DNA of 64,000 nucleotides from Vibrio renipiscarius (GCF_000827885.1 NZ_JTKH01000024.1:744001-808000), one strand, 5' to 3'. Shown: positions 17,787 to 27,723, counted from the first letter of the stretch. The notes: generated by a model not told the origin, from the sequence alone. Made by a program: numbers and translations.

Positions 17787-18776
17787 TTAGATAGCCTCGT
17801 TGATCTTATCCGCGACGGCTTTTGGCACCCATTGTTGCCAAACGTCAGGGGACGTTTCTAGGAAGTGGAACATGGTATCTTCACCACTGGCTTGATTGTC
17901 TTCCATCCATGCCAAGAGCTGGTTCATTTGTGCGTTCGTGAAGCCACGTTTGTTTAGGTACTCTTGAACTTCTGGTGCGCGAGAGGCAAATTCTTCCGTG
18001 ACAATGGTATGAACCGGTGATGGTGGGTACATGGTGGTTTTTGGATTTTCACAACCATCACGTGAGGTACAGTTTAAGTATTCTTCAGTATCAACCCCGC
18101 TGCCAAAGTCGACTTTAACCATATCGAATTTACCGAGAATCGCAGTGGGTGCCCAGTAGTAACCAAACCAAGCTTCTTCACGGGTATAAGCTTTGGCTAA
18201 AGAACCAGAGAGACCCGCGCTTGAGCCTGGGTCAACCACGGTAAAGCCGGCATCATCAAGGTTCATCGCATTAAATAAGTTACCCGCACTGATCTGGCAG
18301 TTCCAACCTGCGGGGCAAGTATAAAATGCGCTGGTGTCAGGATCTTCAGGGTGCTCAAACAGTTTCGCATGTTTTTTCACCCCTTCGATTGTGGCGATTT
18401 CAGGGTATTGTTTAACAAGGTAGGCTGGCACCCAAAACCCTTCTTCACCGCCTTCAACCAATGCTTTGCCGGCGTAACGTAGACGCTTATCAGCGACACC
18501 TCGGTCTAGTGCTTCTTTTAGGCTGTTACTCCACATTTCAGGGGCAATATCAGGTTGGCCTTTTTCGATCATAGAAGTGCCGGTTGGCATCGTATCGCCT
18601 GGGATCAGTTCCGCATTACAACCATAGCCTTCAGTCAAAATGAATTGATCAAGGTTGGCAAAAAAGCTTGCGGAGCTCCAGTTCATTTCGGCGATGGTGA
18701 CGTCACCACACTCGTCTGCAGAGGCTTGAGTAGCGGTTAAACCCGCCAAAATAAGAGTGGCTAATTTTAATTTCAT
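17787..18776 (-). CDS. proX: Glycine betaine-binding periplasmic protein ProX
   Basis: A 329-residue type II periplasmic binding protein with a Sec signal peptide (MKLKLATLILAGLTATQASA, cleavage after about residue 20). The mature protein is rich in Trp and Tyr at positions typical of the quaternary-ammonium box (MNWSSASF, PEMWSNSL, EEAWFGYYWAP). It captures glycine betaine or a related osmolyte for ProW/ProV. I start at 18776, where GGAA is 7 nt upstream, not at an ATG four codons earlier. Two Cys pairs (YTCPAGWNC and NCTSRDGC) may form disulfides. It is the first gene of the operon and so nearest its promoter. Confidence 0.92.
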   Translation of the reverse strand: MKLKLATLILAGLTATQASADECGDVTIAEMNWSSASFFANLDQFILTEGYGCNAELIPGDTMPTGTSMIEKGQPDIAPEMWSNSLKEALDRGVADKRLRYAGKALVEGGEEGFWVPAYLVKQYPEIATIEGVKKHAKLFEHPEDPDTSAFYTCPAGWNCQISAGNLFNAMNLDDAGFTVVDPGSSAGLSGSLAKAYTREEAWFGYYWAPTAILGKFDMVKVDFGSGVDTEEYLNCTSRDGCENPKTTMYPPSPVHTIVTEEFASRAPEVQEYLNKRGFTNAQMNQLLAWMEDNQASGEDTMFHFLETSPDVWQQWVPKAVADKINEAI

Positions 18777-18889
18777 TTCGATTTCCATTCTAATGAGTAC
18801 ATCATAAGGTTATAGAAATGTTCGTGATAATTCAAATAACTGTTAATAAGTTTGAGGTTTGTGTTTTCCAGAATTAACAAGGCTTAAGC

Positions 18890-18923
18890 GCCTAAATAGA
18901 AGCGTTAGACGCGGTATTTAGGC
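18890..18923 (-). terminator. Hairpin after the SgrR-like gene
   Basis: GCCTAAATA at 18890-18898 and TATTTAGGC at 18915-18923 are perfect inverted repeats. An inner GCGT-TAG-ACGC stem lengthens the hairpin. It separates the regulator gene from proX. No clear T-run follows on the minus strand, so termination efficiency is uncertain. Confidence 0.5.
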
Positions 18924-19021
18924 ACATTTTACGGCGTATTTTGCGAGCAAATTTATTTTCATCTTTGAATGTATCGAAAAGTGTACATTTTGTTGATGTA
19001 TGAGTTGTACGAGCCCGAAAA

Positions 19022-20773
19022 CTAATCAGCAGACCAAACATTTCTAATGTCTGGCCACCCCCAATTGGTGAGCGCGACATCCTTAAGTACCCCGTGAAAA
19101 CGCAAGGTTTGGCTGTGATGGAAAAGTGGTAATAGCCAATATTGATTGACCAGCGCAGAGGCGATGGGTTCTAACTCGTGCAGGTAATCGGTGAGCGGTG
19201 TCGTTTGGCGCAATGTTTGTAGGGATTGCGATAACCAAGCGCGGGCTTCTTTGCCGATGCAGCCGTGCACAATGGCGTTGTGGTAAAGGCTATTGAACGC
19301 CGAAGCATGACGATTGTCATCAAGGTTGATATTCGTGAGCACAAGGTTTTCTTGAAGTTCTGTTTGTGCACAGCGGCTATTGAGATCCCTAAAGGAGTAA
19401 GTATTCACTTGCACCTTAATGCCCAATAAACTGAGTTGGTCGGCGATAGCTTGGGCACAATTGACTAATGCATTGTAGTCATACACGGCGATTGAAAGGT
19501 GCTGCGGTAGATCGGCCTGGTGCGATTTCGGACGCAGTATTTTGTGCCAGTTAGGCAGAAGATGGTAAGCGTGTTCGCTGCCAAATGCTTTGCCGTTTTG
19601 TGTGAGATGATGATGAACGGTTTCTGGTGTGATCAGGCTAGAAAGGTAACGGCGCTGCTGATCGGTAAGGGCATTGGTGCTGTGTTGATTAAATAACACG
19701 AACAGGCAACCATCTTCGGTTTGAGTGTGTTGAATCGATGGGGATTCTAGATTCTGTGCCTGGTCCGTTAAATAATAATGGCAGGTTTGATCTCGTTGTT
19801 TTTCTGGATGATTGGTTTCAATTTGTTTTTGTTTTAATTCGCTTTCATCGAGCTGCCAGATCGTGACGAGATCGGTCAACGCTCGGCAGGCGTAGTACTG
19901 CTCAAATGCTTGCAAACACAGCTTGATCTCTGAATGCTCGACGACCTCAAACACTCCGCTGCCGATAACTTGCCCCTGAAAGTCAGCTTGCAATTGCTGT
20001 AGGGGTTGAATTGAATATTTCACGCCAGAAAGCAAACCACCAAAACCAAAATCGGGCTCAGACAGTGTGAAGACAACCTTGTTCGCCATTGGCGCGCTGA
20101 CATGGTCTAAATGATTGAGCTCTCTTTGATAGTTGGGATGACGGCGAAGTTGTATAAATAGGTCTGCAATATGGCCCGCATCGATGGGTTTTCCATTATG
20201 GAAGGTGAGGCCAGGTCGGAGATAGAAGGTCCATTGAATGCCCTGTTCATCATGGTGCCAGTGATGGGCTAATTGCGCTTCTAACTCACCATTGGATTGA
20301 CTGGTGACCAAGCAGCAATACACTTGTCGGATCAGATAGCGCTCGCTGGAACGATGTAATAAATGCGGCAATAATTTTTCAAATGGCCGTTTGTAAGTCA
20401 ACTGAATATGCAGACGGCCCTCGCGGATCGATGCGCCAGAAGTGGTTTGTAGCAGTTGACCAAAGGCATGTTCGTCGTTGTCGAGTATCGCGAGTGCTTT
20501 TTCATATTTACCTTGCTGGATACGCTTGGCAGCAAGTTGAGCTTTCAGTGTTTCAAGGCTCAATTTTAATATTAAGGTTGAGCGCTGATTACGGCCGACT
20601 TTAGGTTGCCAACTGAGCCATTCTTGTTTTTGCATTTCTCCAAGCAGGTTGCGAGCGTGACGAGCACTAGTAAAGAGCGTTTCCGCGACCTCCGCTAAGG
20701 CTGTTTTGATCTCTGAGCCCACGCCGAGTGGTGTAAGACGAGCGTAGTAGCGAAGGAGGTTGAGATCAGACAT
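19022..20773 (-). CDS. SgrR-family transcriptional regulator with solute-binding domain
   Basis: A 583-residue protein. The N-terminal ~110 residues form the SgrR-type winged helix (LAEVAETLFTSARHARNLLGEMQKQEWLSWQPKVGRNQRS). The rest is a family 5 extracellular solute-binding fold used as a cytoplasmic sensor (TFYLRPGLTFHNGKPIDAGHI is the hallmark segment). E. coli SgrR activates the sugar-phosphate-stress RNA SgrS and a transporter. Here the neighbours are proXWV downstream and dedA upstream, and I found no sgrS-like RNA. The gene may respond to a small molecule and control one of these neighbours, but that is inference. No signal peptide. Confidence 0.83.
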   Translation of the reverse strand: MSDLNLLRYYARLTPLGVGSEIKTALAEVAETLFTSARHARNLLGEMQKQEWLSWQPKVGRNQRSTLILKLSLETLKAQLAAKRIQQGKYEKALAILDNDEHAFGQLLQTTSGASIREGRLHIQLTYKRPFEKLLPHLLHRSSERYLIRQVYCCLVTSQSNGELEAQLAHHWHHDEQGIQWTFYLRPGLTFHNGKPIDAGHIADLFIQLRRHPNYQRELNHLDHVSAPMANKVVFTLSEPDFGFGGLLSGVKYSIQPLQQLQADFQGQVIGSGVFEVVEHSEIKLCLQAFEQYYACRALTDLVTIWQLDESELKQKQIETNHPEKQRDQTCHYYLTDQAQNLESPSIQHTQTEDGCLFVLFNQHSTNALTDQQRRYLSSLITPETVHHHLTQNGKAFGSEHAYHLLPNWHKILRPKSHQADLPQHLSIAVYDYNALVNCAQAIADQLSLLGIKVQVNTYSFRDLNSRCAQTELQENLVLTNINLDDNRHASAFNSLYHNAIVHGCIGKEARAWLSQSLQTLRQTTPLTDYLHELEPIASALVNQYWLLPLFHHSQTLRFHGVLKDVALTNWGWPDIRNVWSAD

Positions 20774-21042
20774 GCAAATAGACTCTTTTTAAGAAATGAA
20801 GCAATGAATACGACAGTGATTTCCGCAATTAGGCCATTATACGGATAATTTTGCTAAATTTAGTCGAAATAGGTCAAATTGAGGAGCAAGAAATATAAAA
20901 CTGAGCAGTTTTTCATTTCCTAATTATAGGCAAGAATAGTGAGGTGAAAGAGTAGAAAGAGCAGTGGTGAACAGACTGTCGCTCCTGTACCCCCAAGAAC
21001 GCCTGCTTACTGCTGCTTTTTGTACTCTTTTTCAGCGAGCGA

Positions 21043-21663
21043 TTAACTCGTTGAGTTGCGTTTTTTGGATCGTTTACGGCGGAGAATAAGTCCGATTAAA
21101 CCGATAAAGAACAGCGCTGAAGCGGCCCATACGGCAAACGGATGAGCGGTATAAAAAGTGCTGATTTGGTGCAGATGAGAAAAAGCCACATTGCTCAATA
21201 AACTGAAGACAGCAACCCAAATAGTGGCGGCTAACGCATTGCCCCATAGAAACTCGTGCCGTGGCATTTTGGCTATCCCGCACGCCAGCGGCATAAACTG
21301 CTTCATTCCTTCAATAAAGCGGCTTACAACTAAACAAATAGGCCCATATTTTTGAATGTTAACTTGCAGCTTTTTCATCTTATCGCCCGATATGTAGCCT
21401 TTTTTATCCAACCAACCTTCAAAGTAATAGCCGATTAGATAGCCACAGGTATTGCCGATAAAACAGGCGAGCCATGATACGACCATCACCAGTGGCAGAT
21501 TCATCACCCCGCGTGAGGCCAGTATGGATGCGGCGATCATTAACGATTGGCCGGGCATCGGTATGCCTATACCTTCAAGAGAGATACTCACGGCTAATGC
21601 CAAATAGCCATATTGGGCGAGTATTGGTGACATGGCATTGAGTAATTCGTTTATGTGTTCCAC
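21043..21663 (-). CDS. DedA-family (VTT-domain) membrane protein
   Basis: A 206-residue inner-membrane protein of the DedA family, implicated in lipid-carrier translocation, proton-motive-force maintenance and resistance to membrane-active compounds. The family signatures are visible: SISLEGIGIPMPGQSLMIAA with the acidic residue, GNTCGYLIGYYFEGW, and the Arg motif VVSRFIEGMKQFMPLACG. Several hydrophobic helices and a basic C-terminal tail (RRKRSKKRN) complete it. It lies between the SgrR-like gene and the FMN reductase as its own unit. Confidence 0.87.
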   Translation of the reverse strand: MEHINELLNAMSPILAQYGYLALAVSISLEGIGIPMPGQSLMIAASILASRGVMNLPLVMVVSWLACFIGNTCGYLIGYYFEGWLDKKGYISGDKMKKLQVNIQKYGPICLVVSRFIEGMKQFMPLACGIAKMPRHEFLWGNALAATIWVAVFSLLSNVAFSHLHQISTFYTAHPFAVWAASALFFIGLIGLILRRKRSKKRNSTS

Positions 21664-21829
21664 ATAAAACTCCTAAGAGACAGAAATGTATAACGACGCC
21701 TGGAGAAACGTTCAATTAATCATGACGCAAGATGGGTCTGAAAAGCCAGCCTCGATTTGATATTTGAGCGGCGAAATGGAACGGTTTGGTTTTGATTACT
21801 GTACTTTGCTCTCGCTAAAAATAATACAA

Positions 21830-21861
21830 AAATGCCCGCCAAGTCAGCTTGGCGGGCATTT
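21830..21861 (-). terminator. Terminator of the FMN reductase gene
   Basis: AATGCCCGCCAAG, loop TCAG, CTTGGCGGGCATT is a perfect strong stem. T-runs flank it on both strands. It lies just after the reductase stop, between the reductase and dedA. Confidence 0.9.
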
Positions 21862-21904
21862 TTTATGCAGCATAATGTTTAAGGCAAATGGCATTATGGC
21901 TGGA

Positions 21905-22426
21905 TTATAGTGTTTCAATCGCGTCTAACAGTTGACGGTTGAACTCTTCAGAAGTGACTTGCGCCGTTTCCATATCGAAGTTGTCGTAGAAGCTTGGTAG
22001 TGAGATGCTCGCTTTTACATCTGCGGCAAAGTAAGGCGCGGAGCCTGATGCTGCTGCTAATACGCTACTTGCACCGCCAGGGCCAGGAGACGTTGCAAGC
22101 ATAATGACTGGCTTGCCTTGGAATACTTTCATGTCGATGCGCGTTGTCCAATCAAATACGTTTTTGTAAGCCGCGGTGTAAGAACCGTTGTGCTCAGCAA
22201 AAGAGATGACAATCAGGTCAGCATCGCTGATGGCTTGGAAGAACTGCTTCGCTTGCTCAGGTTGGCCGAGCTCTTTTTCACGTTCATCACTAAAGATTGG
22301 CATTTCCAGCTGGTGGATATCAAGCATGTTCACTTCTGCATTTGGTACTTGCTTTGCAGCGTAGTGAGCTAATTGCTGGTTGATTGAGTTTTTGTTGTTG
22401 CTAGCGCCAAATGCTAAAACTTTCAT
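21905..22426 (-). CDS. NADPH-dependent FMN reductase-type flavoprotein
   Basis: A 173-residue flavodoxin-fold protein. The N-terminal phosphate loop is VLAFGASNNKNSINQQ. The flavin-binding stretch SFAEHNGSYTAAYKNVFDW and the conserved MLATSPGPGGASSVLAA match the NADPH-dependent FMN reductase family (chromate/quinone/azo reductases). It probably reduces quinones or other electrophiles with NAD(P)H. It is divergent from the LysR gene with 126 bp between, so that regulator is the likely controller. Confidence 0.85.
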   Translation of the reverse strand: MKVLAFGASNNKNSINQQLAHYAAKQVPNAEVNMLDIHQLEMPIFSDEREKELGQPEQAKQFFQAISDADLIVISFAEHNGSYTAAYKNVFDWTTRIDMKVFQGKPVIMLATSPGPGGASSVLAAASGSAPYFAADVKASISLPSFYDNFDMETAQVTSEEFNRQLLDAIETL

Positions 22427-22552
22427 ATTCTATTCCTAAGTGCTTTTGCTGAATTCGTTTGATGGAGAGAGTTTAGTTTGATTCCATATTTTGATTAATA
22501 GGGTAAATGTGTAATTATTATTTCCATATGACTCGCAATAGGATGAAAGACG

Positions 22553-23452
22553 ATGCTTTCACAGACAAATTTACTGGATGGGATGGTGATATTCACCACT
22601 GTCGTCGATCAAGGTAGCTTCACCAATGCGGCCAATGTAACAGGGCACTCAACGTCTTTTATCAGTAAAGAAATTAATAAGCTCGAAGAGCGTTTGGGTG
22701 TGCGTTTGCTACACCGTACCACTCGTACTCTCAGCCTCACGCCGGAAGGAAAGCTCTATTTTCAGCAAAGTAAGCAATTGATAGAAAGTGCTCAAGAGCT
22801 AGAGCAAGCGATTAACGGTCGTCAGCAAGAGCCGAAAGGCGTGCTGAAAATCAGTTGTCCGGTGAGTTTTGGGGCGGATCAATTGAGCCCTATTTTGGCA
22901 AAATACATGCAGATGTACCCTAAAGTAACGCTGGAAGTTTTTGCCAGTGATCATAAAGTTGATTTGATCGGAGAAGGGTATGACGTGGTTTTACGCTCGT
23001 CGGCCACGGCAGAAGACTCGAGCTTGATCAGTCGACGAGTTCAGCGCTCGTGTACCCGCACGGTGGCATCGCCCAGTTATTTACAACAGCACGGCACGCC
23101 AAAGCACCCTAGTGAGTTAATCAAGCATAAGTTACTTTGCTACAGCAATCACAAGCAACCGTATGTGTGGAACTATATTGATAGTGATGGCTCACTATTG
23201 CGCGTAGATGTGACGAGTGTAATGACGACGAATAGCCCTGAAATGGAGCTCAGTTTATGTGTATTGGGGCAGGGCATTTGCCGTTTGCCAGAAGCGCATG
23301 TGCAAGGGGGGATTGAACGCGGCGAGCTTGTGGAATTATTTACCGATTTACCCGTGCACAACATAGAGATGTGTCTGGTTTATCCGAGCCGTAAACACAT
23401 GTCAACGAAGGTGCGTTGTTTCATTGACTTGGTGGTAGAAGAGTTGACGTAA
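22553..23452 (+). CDS. LysR-family transcriptional regulator
   Basis: A 299-residue LysR-type regulator. The winged helix-turn-helix covers residues 5-65 (FTTVVDQGSFTNAANVTGHS and SKEINKLEERLGVRLLHRTTR). The C-terminal effector domain begins near residue 90 (GVLKISCPVSFG). It belongs to the common group of LysR proteins that control divergent redox or detoxification genes. Its divergence from the FMN reductase suggests it regulates that gene and itself. The effector is unknown. Confidence 0.88.
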   Translation: MLSQTNLLDGMVIFTTVVDQGSFTNAANVTGHSTSFISKEINKLEERLGVRLLHRTTRTLSLTPEGKLYFQQSKQLIESAQELEQAINGRQQEPKGVLKISCPVSFGADQLSPILAKYMQMYPKVTLEVFASDHKVDLIGEGYDVVLRSSATAEDSSLISRRVQRSCTRTVASPSYLQQHGTPKHPSELIKHKLLCYSNHKQPYVWNYIDSDGSLLRVDVTSVMTTNSPEMELSLCVLGQGICRLPEAHVQGGIERGELVELFTDLPVHNIEMCLVYPSRKHMSTKVRCFIDLVVEELT

Positions 23453-23729
23453 GTATTTATACCCGTTGATTACAGTTTTTACGGACTTGATAACGTGATA
23501 AACGCGCCAGCAATAATGAATTTAAACCGGATCACGGGTGAATCGTTTTATCGTTAAAATGCGAACCTAACGCATTGACCTGAAATTTTGTCGGTAAACT
23601 TGCTGTGATTTCATCAAACGGTCATGATCGAAATCACGCTTTATTATCCCTAAACTTTTGTTTTATTTGATGTGCTTGTCGATTCGTAAGTATCAACTAC
23701 ACTTGCTGATAATAACAAAGAGAGGGATT

Positions 23730-24170
23730 ATGAGTTTAACAAGGCTTATCTACGTTAGTACGATTACTTCTGAGTTTTCTCTTGGTGATATAGATAAAAT
23801 ATTGGAGTCGTCATACCGACGAAATTCGGCAAATAATATCAGTGGCGTACTGTATTTTAGCACTCGCTATTTCATGCAGTATCTTGAAGGTGATCGCGCT
23901 GATTTGGAAGAAACCTACGCTCGAATTATTCAAGACCGCAGACATGCGAACTGTATTGTTTACGAATTAGAGCCGATAGAAAAACGCGAATTTGAAGATT
24001 GGTCGTTAGCTTATATCCCTCAATCTGAGAGTCTGAGATCGTTAAATTCACGATTTATGCAATCTGCCCAATTCAACCCTTATGACATCCCTCAACAGAA
24101 TGTTTTTGCTTTTATACTGGAGTTAAAAGCGTATTTGCCTCGTGTCTATTTAGAGGGGCTGACTTGTTAA
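23730..24170 (+). CDS. Short BLUF-domain blue-light sensor
   Basis: A 146-residue stand-alone BLUF protein that binds FAD and senses blue light. The flavin-switch residues are in place: Tyr8 in RLIYVS, Asn near 35-36 in ANNISGVLYF, Gln50 in FMQYLEG, and a Trp at 91 in EDWSLAYI. About 45 residues after the core form the usual C-terminal helices. No output domain is fused, so signalling must go through a partner protein. I start at 23730 because GAGAGGG lies just upstream; the frame to the left does not look coding. A single-gene unit. Confidence 0.88.
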   Translation: MSLTRLIYVSTITSEFSLGDIDKILESSYRRNSANNISGVLYFSTRYFMQYLEGDRADLEETYARIIQDRRHANCIVYELEPIEKREFEDWSLAYIPQSESLRSLNSRFMQSAQFNPYDIPQQNVFAFILELKAYLPRVYLEGLTC

Positions 24171-24235
24171 ACCTCGTCAGAACATGACTTCGTAATCACA
24201 AATCGCAAATCACAGCAACGCTAAGCGGAAAATGC

Positions 24236-24267
24236 AAAAAAGCCCACACGTGAATGGTGTGGGCTTT
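24236..24267 (-). terminator. Terminator of nupC
   Basis: AAAGCCCACAC, loop GTGAATG, GTGTGGGCTTT. Read on the minus strand it is followed by TTTTTTGC, the correct tail for nupC. It may also serve the converging BLUF gene. Confidence 0.88.
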
Positions 24268-24326
24268 GAGTATCGTTCAAACGCGCAACCGGCATGAGTA
24301 CTCAGCCGTTGCGACTCTCGATAAGA

Positions 24327-25535
24327 TTAAAGGGCGATAAATAGACCCGCTAGTGCAGCACTCATCATGTTGGCCAGTGTTGCCGCTGTCACTGCTCGGA
24401 AACCAAGCTGCGCGACATCTTGGCGACGCTCTGGAGCCATAACACCGATAGAACCCAGTTGGATAGCAATCGAACCGATGTTAGCAAAGCCACATAGAGC
24501 AAAGGTGACGATCACTTGGCTGTGTGCAGATAAGGTGTCTTTTACGCTGATGAAATCCAAGAAGGCTACAAATTCGTTAAGAATGGTTTTCTGACCAATT
24601 AACGCACCTGCGGTTAGCAACTCGTTCGTTGGGATGCCCGCAAAGAAAGCCAGAGGTGCAAATAGGTAACCAAAAATCAGCTGTAGTGATAAGTTATCAA
24701 TACCAACCCAGTTGCCTACGTTCTCAAAGCCTGCGTTAACCATAGCGATCACGCTGACAAACGCCAGTAACATCGCACCTACCGCAACCGCGACTTTCAC
24801 ACCATTCATTGCACCAGAAGCCAGCGCATCAATGATGTTCGCATCGGTACTTGCTTCTAATTCAATCGGGTCATCTTGGCTTAGCTTTTCACGCTCAGGT
24901 ACCAGCATTTTTGCCATCAAAAGACCACCAGGCGCTGCCATGAAACTTGCTGCGATTAGGTATTTTAACTCGATGCCAAGTGCTGCGTAGCCACCAAGCA
25001 CTGAACCAGCTACTGATGCCATACCACCAACAATAACCGCGAACAATTCTGAACGGGTCATCTTTGGTAGGAATGGGCGAACAATCAGTGATGCTTCACT
25101 CATTGAAAGGAAAATGTTGCTGGTTGCGGCTAGAGATTCCACTTGAGAAGTGCCAAGTAGACGGGCAATTGCGCCACCGATGACTTTGACTAACTTTTGC
25201 ATGATGCCAAGGTAGTAAAGTAAAGAAATAATAGAAGATAAGAAAATGATTAGCGGTAAAACGCGAATGGCGAAAATGAAGTTACCAGAAGCGAGGTCAC
25301 CAAAAAGGAAGCTAATACCTTCGTTTGCAAAGGCTAACAAACCGGATACTGCGTCGCTGACCGTAATCAGTAAAGATTGACCCAGAGGGAAATAAAGTAC
25401 CAGAGCAGCAAAACCTGCCTGTAAAGAGAATGCGCCCACAATGGTGCGCCAGTTGATGTCACGACGACTGTCTGAAAGTGCATAAGCACATGCTAATAAA
25501 GCCAATATGCCGGCCAAGCTGAAGATGATTTGCAT
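24327..25535 (-). CDS. nupC: NupC-type concentrative nucleoside transporter
   Basis: A 402-residue inner-membrane symporter of the CNT family, importing nucleosides with H+ or Na+. The conserved segments are present: SMSEASLIVRPFL, VIVGGMASVAGSVLGGYAALG, FFAGIPTNELLTAGALIGQKTILNEFVAF and TFALCGFANIGSIAIQLG. Length is that of NupC. I take the ATG at 25535 (MQIIFSLAG), because it opens on the first hydrophobic helix; a longer frame from 25595 adds 20 residues. A good CRP-like site lies about 290 bp upstream, as is usual for nucleoside catabolic genes. Confidence 0.9.
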   Translation of the reverse strand: MQIIFSLAGILALLACAYALSDSRRDINWRTIVGAFSLQAGFAALVLYFPLGQSLLITVSDAVSGLLAFANEGISFLFGDLASGNFIFAIRVLPLIIFLSSIISLLYYLGIMQKLVKVIGGAIARLLGTSQVESLAATSNIFLSMSEASLIVRPFLPKMTRSELFAVIVGGMASVAGSVLGGYAALGIELKYLIAASFMAAPGGLLMAKMLVPEREKLSQDDPIELEASTDANIIDALASGAMNGVKVAVAVGAMLLAFVSVIAMVNAGFENVGNWVGIDNLSLQLIFGYLFAPLAFFAGIPTNELLTAGALIGQKTILNEFVAFLDFISVKDTLSAHSQVIVTFALCGFANIGSIAIQLGSIGVMAPERRQDVAQLGFRAVTAATLANMMSAALAGLFIAL

Positions 25536-26151
25536 TATGTTGTCTTTGCTATGTTGTTGCAATTTATAGACGAGCAAAGAATTAAACGCGAACAAGCATA
25601 AGGTGACACCGCTGAAAATTACGCCATGTCCTCTTTGCCTGAAAGCGAATTCAAGCCCTGTAAACGCTCACAATTGCGCTGGGCCCATTTCCTTGGGGCA
25701 AATTATCCGTTTTTCAGTCGAATGAAAGCTGGTGAATGAGTGATTCACGTCAAAGGCTTTAACGTGAGTTAACTTCATATCTAACCGGGCGCGGAGTATA
25801 CGCAGGCTTTTTGCATGTGACAATGATCACTTTTGTTAAAGTTATGCACGCTAGGTAAACGTTGGCGCAAACGGTTGGCGAGAGTGCTCAATATTAATGC
25901 AATGATTGGTGTTTTAATGCTCGTCGCGTAAGCGATAAGAAATTAAATTTGCGCGATATTGTGTGGTTAGTGTCTGATTAATAAGCATCTGGATCGTTGA
26001 GCATAGAGGGCGGGAGATAATAGAGAGGGGTTATTTGCAATGTTATGTTGATACGAGGGGGTAAAAGCCTCAGAATGGCGGACTTTTCTGCCTGAGAGGC
26101 CCTAATGGGGGCTTTTTAGGCTAGAACCACTATATATTGAGAATCAAATTT
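25536..26151. promoter_or_regulatory. nupC/rhlE divergent region with CRP-like site
   Basis: A 616-bp spacer. TGTGA-N6-TCACT at 25816-25831 matches the CRP consensus in nine of ten core bases and probably controls nupC. The rightmost 110 bp hold the structured rhlE leader described separately. I see no further gene. Confidence 0.6.
26067..26117 (+). promoter_or_regulatory. Structured leader with terminator-like hairpin before rhlE
   Basis: A first foldable element spans about 26077-26100 (GGCGG pairing with CTGCC, flanked by CCTCA and TGAG). It is followed by AGGCCC, loop TAATGG, GGGCTT and a T-run (26097-26117), ending 34 nt before the rhlE start. This looks like an attenuator. Whether it terminates in the cell is unknown. 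Confidence 0.4.
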
Positions 26152-27687
26152 ATGGGTTTTACCTCGTTAGCTCTTTCTGCTCCAATCCTCAAAGCTATTC
26201 AAGAACAAGGATACGATACACCATCGCCAATCCAAGCGCAGGCGATTCCTGCCGTTCTTAAAGGGCAAGATGTCATGGCAGCAGCCCAGACGGGCACGGG
26301 TAAAACAGCGGGCTTTACACTTCCAATTTTAGAATTGTTAAGCAAAGGTCAAAAAGCGAAAAGCAACCATTGCCGCGCTTTGATTCTAACACCAACGCGT
26401 GAGCTTGCAGCGCAAATCCAAGAGAATGTGCATAACTACAGCCGTTACTTGGATCTGAACTCTACCGTGGTATTTGGTGGCGTAAAAATTAACCCACAAA
26501 TGATGCAACTGCGTAAAGGCAGTGACATCTTAGTGGCAACCCCTGGTCGTCTTCTGGATCTATTCAACCAAAAAGCGGTGAACTTTTCACAACTTGAAGT
26601 ACTGGTTCTTGATGAAGCTGACCGTATGTTGGACATGGGTTTCTTCCGCGACATTAGCCGAATCTTAAACTTGCTGCCGAAGAAGCGTCAAAACCTGCTG
26701 TTCTCTGCAACGTTTTCTCCAGAGATTCGTGAACTGGCAAAAGGCTTGGTGAATAACCCAGTCGAAATCTCAGTTGCGCCAGCAAACTCAACGGCTGAAA
26801 AAGTAGAACAATGTATCTACCCTGCGGACAAAGGCAAGAAGCCTGCGATGCTGCTTAAGCTGATTACCGATGGTAACTGGCGTCAAGTGTTGGTGTTTAG
26901 CCGCACCAAGCACGGTGCGAACCGTCTAGCGCATTATCTTAATGAGCAAGGTGTGACGGCTGCACCGATCCACGGTAACAAGAGCCAAGGTGCTCGTACT
27001 CGTGCACTGGCTGATTTTAAATCAGGCGAAGTGCGTGTATTGGTTGCGACCGATATTGCTGCGCGTGGTATTGATATTCCTCAGTTGCCACAAGTTGTTA
27101 ACTTTGACTTACCAAACGTAGCAGAAGATTATGTACACCGAATTGGTCGTACTGGTCGTGCGGGTGAGGCAGGTAAAGCGGTTTCTCTCGTTTGCGCAGA
27201 TGAAACGGACGAGCTATTTGGCATTGAACGTCTAATCCAAACTTTGCTACCTCGTATGGATCTAGAAGGCTTTAAGCCAAGCAACCCATTGCCAGAATCT
27301 AGATTAGATACTCGCCCATTCAAAGCGAAAAAACCAAAGAAAGCGAAGAGCCCAAGAACAGGCCACGCGGATGGTCAGCGCTCAGGTGATAACGCTCGCG
27401 GCAACAAACCAGCTGGCAAAAACAAACGTCATTTCGGTCCTAAGTCTGCTGATGGCCAGAAAACTCAAAATGGCAAGCCAAACACGGGTTCTAAGCCTGC
27501 GGGTAATGGTCAAAAGCCTGCGGCAAAATCAGGCGGCAACACTGGCGGCAATTCTGGCGCGAATAACGCTAACCGTAGCGCGAACAACAGCGGCAATCGC
27601 TCACGTTCTGGTGGTAATGCGAATGCGGCGGGTAAACCGCAACAAAGCCGTCGCCCTCGTCCTGCGAACAATAGCAGTCGCGGTTAA
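26152..27687 (+). CDS. rhlE: DEAD-box RNA helicase RhlE
   Basis: A 511-residue ATP-dependent RNA helicase. The motifs run in order: Q motif ([14 protein letters not shown]), motif [10 protein letters not shown], Ia [31 protein letters not shown], then the second RecA domain with [29 protein letters not shown] and [13 protein letters not shown]. From about residue 385 the tail is basic and then rich in Gly, Asn, Lys and Ser, a low-complexity RNA-binding extension usual in RhlE. It acts in ribosome assembly and RNA turnover. I start at 26152 (MGFTSLALS). The frame track extends five codons left to a TTG. Confidence 0.93.
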   Translation: MGFTSLALSAPILKAIQEQGYDTPSPIQAQAIPAVLKGQDVMAAAQTGTGKTAGFTLPILELLSKGQKAKSNHCRALILTPTRELAAQIQENVHNYSRYLDLNSTVVFGGVKINPQMMQLRKGSDILVATPGRLLDLFNQKAVNFSQLEVLVLDEADRMLDMGFFRDISRILNLLPKKRQNLLFSATFSPEIRELAKGLVNNPVEISVAPANSTAEKVEQCIYPADKGKKPAMLLKLITDGNWRQVLVFSRTKHGANRLAHYLNEQGVTAAPIHGNKSQGARTRALADFKSGEVRVLVATDIAARGIDIPQLPQVVNFDLPNVAEDYVHRIGRTGRAGEAGKAVSLVCADETDELFGIERLIQTLLPRMDLEGFKPSNPLPESRLDTRPFKAKKPKKAKSPRTGHADGQRSGDNARGNKPAGKNKRHFGPKSADGQKTQNGKPNTGSKPAGNGQKPAAKSGGNTGGNSGANNANRSANNSGNRSRSGGNANAAGKPQQSRRPRPANNSSRG

Positions 27688-27723
27688 GAATAAGCCAAAC
27701 AGTTAAAGCGATATGAATTGAAG

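Noticed and set aside
20774..21042. SgrS-like small RNA near the SgrR-type regulator
   Set aside because: No terminator-hairpin with T-run combined with a ptsG-pairing-like segment was seen in the spacer. The regulator is also not divergent from anything.
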